From Paraburkholderia aromaticivorans (GTDB lineage Bacteria > Pseudomonadota > Gammaproteobacteria > Burkholderiales > Burkholderiaceae), in assembly GCF_012689525.1 (NCBI RefSeq), contig NZ_CP051515.1:2108001-2172000 (forward strand): DNA of 64,000 nucleotides, written 5' to 3'. The translations under genes and the position numbers were made by a program. Numbering within the stretch: the stretch's first letter is position 1; each line of letters begins with the position of its first letter. Below are positions 17,517 to 25,575 of this stretch, in pieces. The notes beneath the pieces were generated by a model. That model worked only from the letters and a program-made list of their open reading frames with translations. It ran no database searches and was not told the DNA's origin.

Positions 17517-18289
17517 GCGCATCCAAACCCAACGGCAACGCGCGCCAATCCCGCATCGTGCTTGCCGATCATCAGCCGCAAATCGAGCGCCTGCAACGGC
17601 GGCTGTTCCTGCGGTCGTCGCTCTCCATCGGCGCACTGGCGATGCTCTCGGGCTGCAACATGCAGGACGGCGATTCGGTCGACAAGGTGCTCTGGGCCAT
17701 GTCGCGCTGGAACGATCGCGTGCAAGGCTGGCTGTTCGACCGCAACAAGCTCGCGCCGACCTATTCGGCACGTGAAATCACGGACCCGTTCCCGTTCAAT
17801 GCGTTTTATCCGGAGTTCGACGCGCCGGACATCGACGGCTCGACGTATCAACTGGAAGTGTCGGGGCTCGTCTCGGACAAGCGCACCTGGAATCTCGATC
17901 AGCTACGCGCATTGCCGCAGGCTTCGCAGATCACACGCCACATCTGCATTGAAGGATGGAGCGCGATCGGACAATGGCGCGGCGTGCCGTTTCGCACGTT
18001 TCTGGAGCGCGTCGGCGCCGATCTGAATGCGCGCTATGTCGGCTTCAAATGCGCGGACCGCTATTACTCCAGTCTCGACATGGCGACGGCCCTGCATCCG
18101 CAGACGCAGCTCACGCTCGATTTCCGCAATGAGCCGCTGCCGGCCAAATACGGCTACCCGCTGAAGCTGCGCGTACCGACCAAACTCGGCTTCAAGAATC
18201 CCAAGCACATCGCGGCGATCTTCGTGACCAACACGAATCCCGGCGGCTATTGGGAAGACCAGGGGTACAACTGGTTCAGCGGTTTGTAA
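17513..18289 (+). CDS. MsrP/YedY-like molybdopterin oxidoreductase lipoprotein
   Basis: The protein is 258 aa of the sulfite-oxidase-fold family. The Mo-coordinating cysteine is C145 in RHICIEGW, and GYPLKLRVPTKLGFKNPK near residue 200 is the conserved dimer/substrate segment. The N-terminus has a twin arginine (R29-R30, RRLFLR) followed by a hydrophobic stretch and a lipobox LSGC (C48), so it looks Tat-exported and lipid-anchored. MsrP repairs methionine sulfoxide in periplasmic proteins; YedY-like proteins may also reduce other S- or N-oxides. The start overlaps the cytochrome gene. Neighbouring CusRS/HprRS-like regulators support an oxidative-stress role. Confidence 0.87.
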   Translation: MSASKPNGNARQSRIVLADHQPQIERLQRRLFLRSSLSIGALAMLSGCNMQDGDSVDKVLWAMSRWNDRVQGWLFDRNKLAPTYSAREITDPFPFNAFYPEFDAPDIDGSTYQLEVSGLVSDKRTWNLDQLRALPQASQITRHICIEGWSAIGQWRGVPFRTFLERVGADLNARYVGFKCADRYYSSLDMATALHPQTQLTLDFRNEPLPAKYGYPLKLRVPTKLGFKNPKHIAAIFVTNTNPGGYWEDQGYNWFSGL

Positions 18290-18314
18290 CCTATAGCGCG
18301 GCAAGCTCGCCCGA

Positions 18315-19283
18315 TCACACCGCGGTGACGTAACGTGCCACCGGTTTGACCACGCGCGGCGGCGGCGCATCGTAGACGGCACGCATGCGCTTCACTTCGT
18401 CGACCGGGCTCAGCCCGAACAGACGCTTGAACTCGCGGCTGAATTGCGACGCGCTTTCATAGCCGACCCGCGCCGCGGCCGCGCCCGCATTCAAACCATC
18501 CTGCACCATCAGCAAACGCGCGTGATGCAAACGCGTGGTCTTCACGTATTGCATCGGCGAAGTCGCGGTGACGGCCTTGAATTGCGCATGGAACACGGCG
18601 AGGCTCATGCCCGCTTCGGACGCGAGCGTATCGACGTCGAGCACGCTGTGGTAATCCGCATGAATTCGCCGCAATGCTTTGGCAATGCGGCCGAAATGAT
18701 TCTGATGCGTGAGCGCCGCGCGAATCGCGTCGCCCTGCTCCCCAGTCAGCACGCGATAACAGATTTCGCGCACCACACCGGGCGCGAGAATGCGCGCGTC
18801 GAGCGGCGAAGCCAGCGCGTCCATCAAACGTTGCACCGCGTTGCTCAGCGCCAGGTCGAGCGGTGTCGAATAGATGCCGACGGGTTCGTTCTGCGCGGCG
18901 CCGTGCGTTTCGTTCAACGCCATCAGCAATTCGGCCACCATGGTCAGATCGACGCGCACCGAGATCGCGAGGAATGGCTCTTCCGGGCTCGCCTCGGTCT
19001 CGCATTCGAATGGCAAGGGCACCGAGAGCACCAGGTACTGCTGCGCGTCGTACTGGAACACCTGATCGCCGAGAAAGCCGCGCTTACGGCCCTGGCAGAC
19101 GATCACGATGCTCGGCTCGTACATGACCGGCATGCGCGGCATGGGACTATTCGCGCGCATCAGATTGACGCCTTCGAGACTCGTGCGCGTGAGGCCCGGG
19201 GTGGGCGCGAGCACATCGAATAACTCGACCACGCGCTGCTGTGCGGGATCGACCGATACGGGTTCAGCGGAACGGGGGGACAT
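18315..19283 (-). CDS. AraC-family regulator (AraC_N type, YqhC-like)
   Basis: The protein is 322 aa counted from MSPRSAEPV. An N-terminal AraC_N cupin-like domain (about 25-190; MYEPSIVIVCQGRKRG) precedes two helix-turn-helix motifs at the C-terminus (SEAGMSLAVFHAQFKAVT and ARVGYESASQFSREFKRLFG). It is divergent from a zinc alcohol dehydrogenase gene, the same arrangement as E. coli yqhC and yqhD, where YqhC responds to aldehydes. It is convergent with the molybdoenzyme gene. Control of the dehydrogenase is inferred from position. Confidence 0.9.
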   Translation of the reverse strand: MSPRSAEPVSVDPAQQRVVELFDVLAPTPGLTRTSLEGVNLMRANSPMPRMPVMYEPSIVIVCQGRKRGFLGDQVFQYDAQQYLVLSVPLPFECETEASPEEPFLAISVRVDLTMVAELLMALNETHGAAQNEPVGIYSTPLDLALSNAVQRLMDALASPLDARILAPGVVREICYRVLTGEQGDAIRAALTHQNHFGRIAKALRRIHADYHSVLDVDTLASEAGMSLAVFHAQFKAVTATSPMQYVKTTRLHHARLLMVQDGLNAGAAAARVGYESASQFSREFKRLFGLSPVDEVKRMRAVYDAPPPRVVKPVARYVTAV

Positions 19284-19601
19284 GACGGTATAGTGACGTG
19301 CGAGAGAATAATGCTTGAAATTTAGCACCAAACGACCTATCGCGCTCCTTGCCAGGAGTTTTAGGCAAATCTTCAAGACATTCAGGTATTCCAGGGCTCC
19401 CTGGCCGCTCCTATCATGGGAACCCTGCCGGATCATCCTTTTCCGCGCTGCGCCGGGCTCGGTTGCCAATTCCCAGTTTGACGAATTTGCCAGCCACCGC
19501 CCGCGCCGTGATCCCGGTTCATGACGAGGTTGGCCACATCGGCGACATGCGTCGCCCATCGCCGGCGCCTTGCGACTTCACCCTCTTTGCTGGAGCTACC
19601 C
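19284..19601. promoter_or_regulatory. Divergent araC/adh promoter region
   Basis: This 318-bp stretch has no gene. Two dyads stand out: TTGCC-N10-GGCAA at 19349-19368 and the palindrome CCAGGGCTCCCTGG at 19391-19404. Either could be a regulator site. It is also less GC-rich than the adjacent genes. Confidence 0.35.
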
Positions 19602-20654
19602 ATGAGCACGACTTACGCCTATGCAGCGACCGACGCTACCACGCCGCTCGCCCCGTTCGAAATCCAGCGCCGCGAACTGCGCGCCCATGACGTGCAGATG
19701 GAAGTTCTGTTTTGCGGTGTGTGCCATTCCGATTTGCATCAGGCGCGCAACGAATGGAAGAACACGGTGTTTCCGGTTGTGCCGGGCCATGAGATTGTCG
19801 GCCGCGTGACCGCGGTTGGTCCGGACGTGACGAAATACAAGGCGGGCGATCTGGTCGGCGTCGGCTGTCTGGTCGATTCGTGCCGCACGTGTGCGAGTTG
19901 CGAGGAAGGTCTCGAGCAGTATTGCGAGAACGGTTTTGTCGGCACGTATAACGGTGTCGACCGGGTTGATGGGCAGATCACTTACGGCGGGTATTCCACG
20001 CAACTCGTCGTGGACGAAGCGTTCACGCTGCGCGTGCCGGAGAATCTCGATCCTGCGGGTGTCGCGCCGTTGCTTTGTGCGGGGATCACCACGTATTCGC
20101 CGCTGCGGACCTGGGGTGCCGGTCCTGGCAAGAAGGTCGGCATTGTTGGTCTTGGCGGCCTGGGGCATATGGGTGTGAAGCTCGCTCGTGCGATGGGTGC
20201 GCATGTTGTGTTGTTCACGACGTCGCCGTCGAAGATCGAAGATGCGAAGCGGTTGGGTGCGCATGAAGTCGTGATTTCCAGGAATGCCGAGGAAATGGAA
20301 GCGCATTTGAATAGCTTCGATTTGATTGTGAATACGGTTGCCGCTCAGCATGATCTGAATCCGTTTTTGAACCTGCTCAAGCGGGATGGGACTATGACGC
20401 TGGTCGGCGCGCCGGAGCATGATCATCCGTCGCCGCAAGTTTTTAATCTGATCTTCAAGCGGCGGCGTCTCGCTGGGTCGTTGATTGGGGGGATTGCTGA
20501 GACGCAGGAAATGTTGGACTTCTGCGGGGAACATGGGATTACTTCGGATATTGAGGTGATTCCTGCGCAGGGGATCAATGAGGCTTTTGAACGGATGCTA
20601 AAGAGTGATGTTAAGTATCGGTTTGTGATTGATTTGGATTCCTTGCGGAAGTGA
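19602..20654 (+). CDS. Zinc-dependent NAD(P) alcohol dehydrogenase, YahK/CAD type
   Basis: The protein is 350 aa with TGGAG before the ATG. The catalytic zinc ligands are in CGVCHSDLH and GHEIVG, the structural zinc cysteines are in a C-x2-C-x2-C-x7-C arrangement (SCRTCASCEEGLEQYC), and the dinucleotide site is GLGGLGHMG near residue 180. It belongs to the cinnamyl-alcohol/aldehyde reductase branch (YahK, Adh-type), which reduces diverse aldehydes with NADPH. The last third (from about 20330) uses more AT-rich codons than the rest, next to the T-rich repeat boundary. Confidence 0.9.
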   Translation: MSTTYAYAATDATTPLAPFEIQRRELRAHDVQMEVLFCGVCHSDLHQARNEWKNTVFPVVPGHEIVGRVTAVGPDVTKYKAGDLVGVGCLVDSCRTCASCEEGLEQYCENGFVGTYNGVDRVDGQITYGGYSTQLVVDEAFTLRVPENLDPAGVAPLLCAGITTYSPLRTWGAGPGKKVGIVGLGGLGHMGVKLARAMGAHVVLFTTSPSKIEDAKRLGAHEVVISRNAEEMEAHLNSFDLIVNTVAAQHDLNPFLNLLKRDGTMTLVGAPEHDHPSPQVFNLIFKRRRLAGSLIGGIAETQEMLDFCGEHGITSDIEVIPAQGINEAFERMLKSDVKYRFVIDLDSLRK

Positions 20655-20754
20655 TTTTTGGTTTTTTTTGGCTTGCGCCGGGGGTCGTTTTTTTTGGCCT
20701 GCGGCGTGGGCTTTTTGATCGGGTTTTTTGTGCGTCGTTTTTTGACTGTGTTGT
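20655..20754. other. T-rich low-complexity stretch
   Basis: This region right after the dehydrogenase stop has many T-runs on the plus strand (TTTTTTTT twice) and no coding potential. An A-rich stretch mirrors it on the other side of the inverted repeat (23008-23060), so it may be the eroded outer part of the same palindromic element, or it could act as a terminator. Confidence 0.4.
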
Positions 20755-20838
20755 TTATGGTTTTGGCCTTTCCTTGAATTCATGGTGGTCTATTAGCGTT
20801 GCCCCTGTGCGGGGCGGCACTTACTTCTCTTTGCCGCC
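20755..20838 (+). repeat. Outer inverted repeat, left arm (84 bp)
   Basis: All 84 bases are the exact reverse complement of 22924-23007. The arm includes GAATTCATGGTGGTC and ends with CTTACTTCTCTTTGCCGCC. Together the arms enclose an IS3 element and a second palindromic element. Confidence 0.9.
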
Positions 20839-20875
20839 GCCGGTGTGTGTCAAGGTAGTTGTCGCCAGAACCGCG

Positions 20876-21898
20876 TTACGCTGCCTGCCTGTACATTTTG
20901 GCTGAGGCCGAGGTTCGTTCCGGATTCAGATAGACCGCGTCTGTCAGGTGCCAGTTGCGGATGGCCCCTGACCAGCGCGCCGGGTTTTGCATGCGCGCGC
21001 TGCGGTACAGCGCACGCCGTCGGGCCAGCAGGTCGTTGGCTTCGCCGCGATGCCGCTGGCCCGGGCTGACATACTTCAGGCCGCTGTGGCAGTGCTCTTC
21101 GTTGTACCACTGCACGAAGCGCTGCACCCATTCCCGAGCCGCCTCCAGCGTGTCGAACGGCTGCTCGGGCCACAACGGACAGTACTTTGCCGTGCGGAAT
21201 AGCGACTCGGCAAACGCGTTGTCGTTGCTCACGCGCGGCCGGCTGAACGAAGGCTGCACACCGAGATCGATCATCGCCGCGCGCATGGTGGCACCTTTCA
21301 TCGCACTGCCGTTATCCGAATGCAGCACCAGCGGCCGCCCGGCGAGGCCTTCACGCAAACATCCCTTGGCCAGCAGGACGCTCGCATGCTCGGCCGACTC
21401 CTGCTCCCAGACCTCGTTCATCACCAGTTTGCGGCTGTAGATGTCCTTCATCATGTACCAGTAGAAGTACCGGCCCCTGACTGTGGTCGGCATCCACGTA
21501 ATATCCCAGCACCACACCTGATTCGGACCCTGCGCACAATGCGTCGTGAGCGTGCGTCGTCGCGGGGCTCGCGCACGGCCTCGACGCTGGCTTTGTCCTG
21601 CCGCTTTCAGCACCCGGTAAAACGTCGATTCGGATGCCAGATAAATCCCTTCATCCGCCAGTTTCGGCACAATCTGGTGCGGCGTCAGACTCGCGTAGCC
21701 CGGGCGGTTGGCTGCGTCGAGCACGGCCTGACGCTCGGCCTCACTGAGCTTGTTGGGCGGTGCCGCACGCTTCACCTGGGTGCGCCCGTCCTGCGGCGAC
21801 AGGCGCCAGCGCTGGACACTGCGCACGCTGAGCCCCAACTGCTCGCATGCACGCGAGCGGCGTGCCCCATGCTGTACCGCTTCATCGATCAACTGCAT
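20876..21898 (-). CDS. IS3 transposase OrfB (DDE integrase)
   Basis: The protein is 340 aa. An N-terminal helix-turn-helix segment is followed by an rve integrase core with the DDE residues in CWDITW, LHSDNGS and NAFAESLF. It lies in the -1 frame relative to orfA. The frame remains open upstream of the ATG through to the A7 slippery site, so an OrfAB fusion by -1 frameshifting is expected. The reading frame is intact, so the element may be active. Confidence 0.92.
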   Translation of the reverse strand: MQLIDEAVQHGARRSRACEQLGLSVRSVQRWRLSPQDGRTQVKRAAPPNKLSEAERQAVLDAANRPGYASLTPHQIVPKLADEGIYLASESTFYRVLKAAGQSQRRGRARAPRRRTLTTHCAQGPNQVWCWDITWMPTTVRGRYFYWYMMKDIYSRKLVMNEVWEQESAEHASVLLAKGCLREGLAGRPLVLHSDNGSAMKGATMRAAMIDLGVQPSFSRPRVSNDNAFAESLFRTAKYCPLWPEQPFDTLEAAREWVQRFVQWYNEEHCHSGLKYVSPGQRHRGEANDLLARRRALYRSARMQNPARWSGAIRNWHLTDAVYLNPERTSASAKMYRQAA

Positions 21899-21924
21899 GG
21901 CTTCATCGCGATCCGGGCTGCTGA

Positions 21925-22425
21925 TCAGTCTTCCTCTTCCTTGCCCCAGATCGCTTCGGCTTTTTTTCGCAGGTTCAGCAACGCCGCTGCCTCCGCCCGC
22001 GCGGCATCGCTGCGCCTGAGCTGGCGCTCCAGCTCACGGATGCGTTTGTGAGCGGCCTTTGCTTCATTGCGCTGGGCAGCCGTTGGCTTTGTTTCAGGCG
22101 CTACGTTGGCCTGCTCGCACGCCTCGCGCCACTGCCGGATCTGCTCCGGATAGATGCCCTTGCTGCGACAGTACTGGGAGGTCTCGGCCTCGTTGAGCGA
22201 CGCCGTCTCCAGCACCACCCTGAACTTGTCGGCGCTTGACCACTGATCGCTGGTTCTGCCATTACCCGGCATGAATACCCCTGCATCCCTTGCATGTTGC
22301 CGCCAGGTCCGTAGCGTCACCGTGGTGATGCCCGTCGCTCCCGCCAGCTCAACGACCGCACGATTAAACGGCGGCATCATCTGTTTGATTACCCACTCCC
22401 GGGTTTCCGCTGAATAGCGTTTCAT
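21925..22425 (-). CDS. IS3 transposase OrfA
   Basis: The protein is 166 aa with a helix-turn-helix domain (about 20-60; AGATGITTVTLRTWRQHARD) and a second one near 85-115, then a coiled coil with leucine-zipper-like heptads (KRIRELERQLRRSDAARAE). OrfA binds the terminal repeats and provides the N-terminal part of the transposase. The slippery A7 is 12 codons before its stop. Some IS3 subgroups carry such a longer OrfA with two HTH motifs. Confidence 0.88.
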   Translation of the reverse strand: MKRYSAETREWVIKQMMPPFNRAVVELAGATGITTVTLRTWRQHARDAGVFMPGNGRTSDQWSSADKFRVVLETASLNEAETSQYCRSKGIYPEQIRQWREACEQANVAPETKPTAAQRNEAKAAHKRIRELERQLRRSDAARAEAAALLNLRKKAEAIWGKEEED

Positions 22426-22504
22426 CTTCCATTCGCTGTCCGCCCCCCATCTTTACACTAATCGGTTCGGGTGAGGCGACAACTAGCCTGACATGGAGGG
22501 CCGC

Positions 22505-22638
22505 AAAGAGAAGTAAGCAAGAGAAAGCGGCTCAAACCGCTAATTCTTAAGCGGGTCCCCCGTACAGTCGCGGTAGTGGTACATCTGGAATCAGTGCCCT
22601 CGCACATTTAGCCATACTGACAAAGCAGTCATACTTCC
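22505..22638 (+). repeat. Inner palindromic element, left arm (134 bp)
   Basis: This arm pairs with 22789-22922. The outer 69 bases are a perfect inverted repeat (beginning AAAGAGAAGTAAGCAAG); the inner 65 bases are about 85-90% matched by eye. The 150-bp centre has no open frame. The overall form is that of a non-coding MITE-like or REP-type element. Confidence 0.85.
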
Positions 22639-22788
22639 GGCGGCGCTACGCGCCCCGCGGCACTTCATTAAACCCACCGGTTTTTTCGGCATGTCGCCGA
22701 GGCGAAGCCGATGGCCCCCCGCCACACACACACAAACAAATCCACTGGTTTTTCGCGGATCGCTCCGGCGAGCGCGGAGCGCGAGGCG

Positions 22789-22922
22789 GGAAGTATGACG
22801 GCTTTGTCACCGGGGCCAAATGTGCGAGGGCACCGATTCCAGATGCACCACTGCCGCGACTGTACGGGGGACCCGCTTAAGAATTAGCGGTTTGAGCCGC
22901 TTTCTCTTGCTTACTTCTCTTT
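22789..22922 (-). repeat. Inner palindromic element, right arm (134 bp)
   Basis: Reverse complement of the 22505-22638 arm. It is followed at once by a short hairpin (CTTACTTCTCTTT, six bases, C, AAAGAGAAGTAAG) that joins it to the outer right arm; on the left side the equivalent hairpin is split by the IS3 element. Confidence 0.85.
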
Positions 22923-22923
22923 C

Positions 22924-23007
22924 GGCGGCAAAGAGAAGTAAGTGCCGCCCCGCACAGGGGCAACGCTAATAGACCACCATGAATTCAAGGAAAGGCCAAA
23001 ACCATAA
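22924..23007 (-). repeat. Outer inverted repeat, right arm (84 bp)
   Basis: Exact reverse complement of 20755-20838. It runs to within 73 bp of the LysR start and so probably contributes the upstream region of that gene. Confidence 0.9.
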
Positions 23008-23080
23008 GTATCCCAAACAAAAAACACAGCGCAAGCAAAAAAAACCGCAAAACCTTAACCCTCGACTGGAGCATGAACCC

Positions 23081-24037
23081 GTGATTGACAGAATAACTGC
23101 AATGCGCACCTTCATCCGAATCGTGGACACCAACAGCTTCACCCGCGCAGCGGAATCATTAAACATTCCACGCGCCACGGCGACCACCATCGTCCAGAAT
23201 CTGGAAGCCCTGCTAGGCACCGTCCTCCTGGCCCGCACAACGCGGCGCCTAAGCGTCACCCCCGAAGGCGCGGCCTACTACGAACGCTGCGCGCAAATCC
23301 TCGCCGACATCGACGAAATGGAAGCCAGCATCCGTCATGCGACGGATAACCTGACCGGCCGTCTGCGCATCGAAATGCCCGGCGCCGTAGCAAGCGCCAT
23401 CGTGCTGCCAGCTCTGGACGACTTCCACACGCGTTACCCCAACCTCGATCTCGCGATCGGCATCAGCAACCGCACAGTCGATCTGATCACTGAAGCCATC
23501 GACTGCAGCATCCAGCTCGGCGAATTGCCGGACTCGAATCTGGTCGCGCGCCAACTCGGCACGCTCGAACACGTGACCTGCGCGAGTCCGGCCTACCTGG
23601 CCCGCTACGGTACGCCCACGGATCTCGACGATTTGCGAGGACATGCGGCCGTCAATTGCATGTCGCCGCATAACGGCCGCGAAGTAGATTTCGATTTCGA
23701 GGTGGACGGCGAAGCGCAAAACGTGAAGGTGAAAGGCTTCGTCAAGGTCAGCGACGAACAGGCCTATCTCACCTGCGGCCTGCAAGGCCTCGGCTTGATC
23801 CAGCCCGCGCGGATCGCCGCGCAACCGTATCTCGACTCGGGACTATTGCGCGAAGTCATGCCGCAATGGAAGCCCGTGCCGATGCCAGTCTCGGTTGCCT
23901 ACGTGAAGAATCGCCGCGTGTCGCCGCGCGTGCGCGCGTTCGTGGACTGGCTGGCGGAGTTGTTCGAGAAAGCGGAGCACGTCGATCAGGATCTCTCGCG
24001 TGTCCGTCAATTGCTGCGCGGCCTGCATCCCGCCTGA
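23081..24037 (+). CDS. LysR-family transcriptional regulator
   Basis: The protein is 318 aa from a GTG start, giving the usual LysR opening (V)IDRITAMRTFIRIVDTNSF; TGGAG lies nine bases upstream. A longer in-frame ATG lies inside the palindromic repeat and is unlikely. The winged helix covers residues 1-65 (AAESLNIPRATATTIVQNLE) and a LysR substrate-binding domain about 95-300. It is of the large group that controls adjacent oxidoreductases and efflux pumps. The target is unclear: the upstream neighbour is a mobile element and the downstream gene is convergent. Confidence 0.9.
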   Translation: MIDRITAMRTFIRIVDTNSFTRAAESLNIPRATATTIVQNLEALLGTVLLARTTRRLSVTPEGAAYYERCAQILADIDEMEASIRHATDNLTGRLRIEMPGAVASAIVLPALDDFHTRYPNLDLAIGISNRTVDLITEAIDCSIQLGELPDSNLVARQLGTLEHVTCASPAYLARYGTPTDLDDLRGHAAVNCMSPHNGREVDFDFEVDGEAQNVKVKGFVKVSDEQAYLTCGLQGLGLIQPARIAAQPYLDSGLLREVMPQWKPVPMPVSVAYVKNRRVSPRVRAFVDWLAELFEKAEHVDQDLSRVRQLLRGLHPA

Positions 24038-24078
24038 GGCGGATTGAATGCAGGCGCGCAGCGCGGTAGAAAACCGCG

Positions 24079-25221
24079 TCAGCTCGGCAGCGTGACCGGC
24101 ACCGGCCGTGTCAGCAGGTCGACATAGAAGTTAAAGAAATTCGGATTGTCGAAGCGTTTCACCACCGTCATCTTCTGCAAGACCGCCGGCGGCGAACTCG
24201 TATAACCGGTCGCCTTGCCATCGTTCGCACCGAAGCTCATGTCCACGTCCACCCATTCGTCCACGGACTGCGTGGCGAACGAAGGATGCATCAGATACGC
24301 CAGCGTCAGCGTGTCCCAGATGTTCGTCGTGTAGTTCGGGTTGGTCTCGAAACCGTTCTTGCCGTCGAAACCATAGCCATTCAACGTCTTGAACAATTGC
24401 GTGATGATGGTCTGCTTCGTCGGGTCGTGCGCGACACGGTCGTACAGCGCTTTGTCCATCTTCACGGTGTCGGTTACATCGAGCGGAATCACCACCTGTT
24501 TGATTGGCAGGCGCAACACGGTCTTCGCCGCTTCCGGATCGAACCACCAGTTGAACTCGGCAGTCGGCGTGGTGTTGCCCGGCACGTCGATCGCTCCGCC
24601 CATGTAAATGATCTGCTTGATCAACGGCACGATCTCGGGATGCTGGCGCGTGGCCAGCGCAATGTTGGTCAGCGGGCCGATCGCGAGAATCGTCACCTCG
24701 CCGGGGTATTGCGTCACCGAGTCGACGATGAAATCCACCGCGCTCTTGCTCTGCACCTTGGCGTGCGTCGCGAAGCCGTCAGGCGGCGCGACGAGGTCGC
24801 TGTCGGATTTCGGCTCAGGAGTATTCCATGCGCCGAGATAGCCGTCGCCGCCGGGGAATTGCTTCTGCTCGGCCTGAATGGTGGCGAAGTCGTGCGACAA
24901 GGCGTAATTGGCACCCGCATACACGCCGATCTGATTTTCAACGCCCAGACGTTCGACCGATTTCAACGCATCCGCCACGCCCTGCTTCAACCATTGATTG
25001 CCGGAGACCACCGTAATACCTAGCACTTTCAATGAGCCTTGCGCCTGCAATTGCGCGGCCATGACGCCGAGTTGGCCATCGTCGCTCAGCGTGTTGTAGT
25101 CGCTGTCGATAATCACTTTCGGCGGGTTCTGCGCATTGATCTCGCTACCGCCGCACGCCGAGAGCGCCGTGACGGCCACCACGCTTGCCACACACGTCAT
25201 TGCCACGAGAAGTCGCTTCAC
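24079..25221 (-). CDS. Lipoprotein nucleoside hydrolase-like protein
   Basis: The protein is 380 aa from GTG with AAGGCG upstream. An N-terminal lipoprotein signal ends at LSAC (C23). The mature part has the inosine-uridine nucleoside hydrolase fold: the aspartate motif is DSDYNTLSDD (canonical DTDPGIDD), followed by ILAIGPLTNIALA and an IYMGGAID loop. Calcium-binding aspartates seem partly retained, so ribosidase activity is plausible but the first motif is atypical. A secreted form would salvage extracellular nucleosides. It is convergent with the LysR gene. Confidence 0.85.
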   Translation of the reverse strand: MKRLLVAMTCVASVVAVTALSACGGSEINAQNPPKVIIDSDYNTLSDDGQLGVMAAQLQAQGSLKVLGITVVSGNQWLKQGVADALKSVERLGVENQIGVYAGANYALSHDFATIQAEQKQFPGGDGYLGAWNTPEPKSDSDLVAPPDGFATHAKVQSKSAVDFIVDSVTQYPGEVTILAIGPLTNIALATRQHPEIVPLIKQIIYMGGAIDVPGNTTPTAEFNWWFDPEAAKTVLRLPIKQVVIPLDVTDTVKMDKALYDRVAHDPTKQTIITQLFKTLNGYGFDGKNGFETNPNYTTNIWDTLTLAYLMHPSFATQSVDEWVDVDMSFGANDGKATGYTSSPPAVLQKMTVVKRFDNPNFFNFYVDLLTRPVPVTLPS

Positions 25222-25575
25222 TCATGTCGCCTTTTTTATAGCGCTGTGCCACGCGAAGGAGGCTCATCATAGACGTAATCCAGATGAAATCAAATCGTCA
25301 TGTCGAATGGATAATTCACCGAGAGTGCATGCGCGCGAATGACGCGCATGACGAGCCGCAACAGAGCAAAGTCTGTTGCGGCCGATAACGCTCATGCAGG
25401 CGCGCCATCCCTCTTTGGCGGCAGCACGCATTTCGGGCTATCTGATCGCAACCGTCGTTGTTGTATTCGCAAGCGCATTCGCATGGAAGCGCCTGTCCAA
25501 CGGGCGACAGGTTTCGGAGTAGACAGCTTGTGGCCCGCAAGCATCTTGCGGGCTTTCACAGCGTTGAGGCAAAGC
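25222..25575. other. Intergenic region between nucleoside hydrolase and zwf
   Basis: There are 354 bases with no convincing gene. The part near 25222-25330 is the promoter side of the nucleoside hydrolase; the far end contains a terminator-like hairpin after zwf. Nothing else is recognisable. Confidence 0.5.
25533..25553. terminator. Hairpin downstream of zwf
   Basis: GCCCGCAAG and CTTGCGGGC form a nine-base perfect stem with a three-base loop, 22 bp after the zwf stop. The T-run (TTTC) lies on the plus-strand side, so it is at best a weak terminator for zwf. Confidence 0.45.

Larger units (their letters stand above)
20848..22493 (-). mobile_element. IS3-family insertion sequence
   Basis: The ends are inverted: TGTCAAGGTAGTTGTCGCC at the left and, reverse-complemented at the right, TGTCAGGCTAGTTGTCGCC (two mismatches in 19). 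The element is about 1646 bp and carries the orfA/orfB pair of IS3-family elements, with a slippery A7 (minus strand of 21961-21967). No clean 3-4 bp target duplication is visible (TGTG left, TGGA right). It is inserted in the loop of a hairpin of a palindromic repeat. Confidence 0.88.

Noticed and set aside
22979..23080. Earlier ATG start for the LysR gene.
   Set aside because: The upstream part is within the palindromic repeat and encodes a Lys/Gln-rich tail unlike LysR N-termini; the GTG at 23081 gives the standard start.
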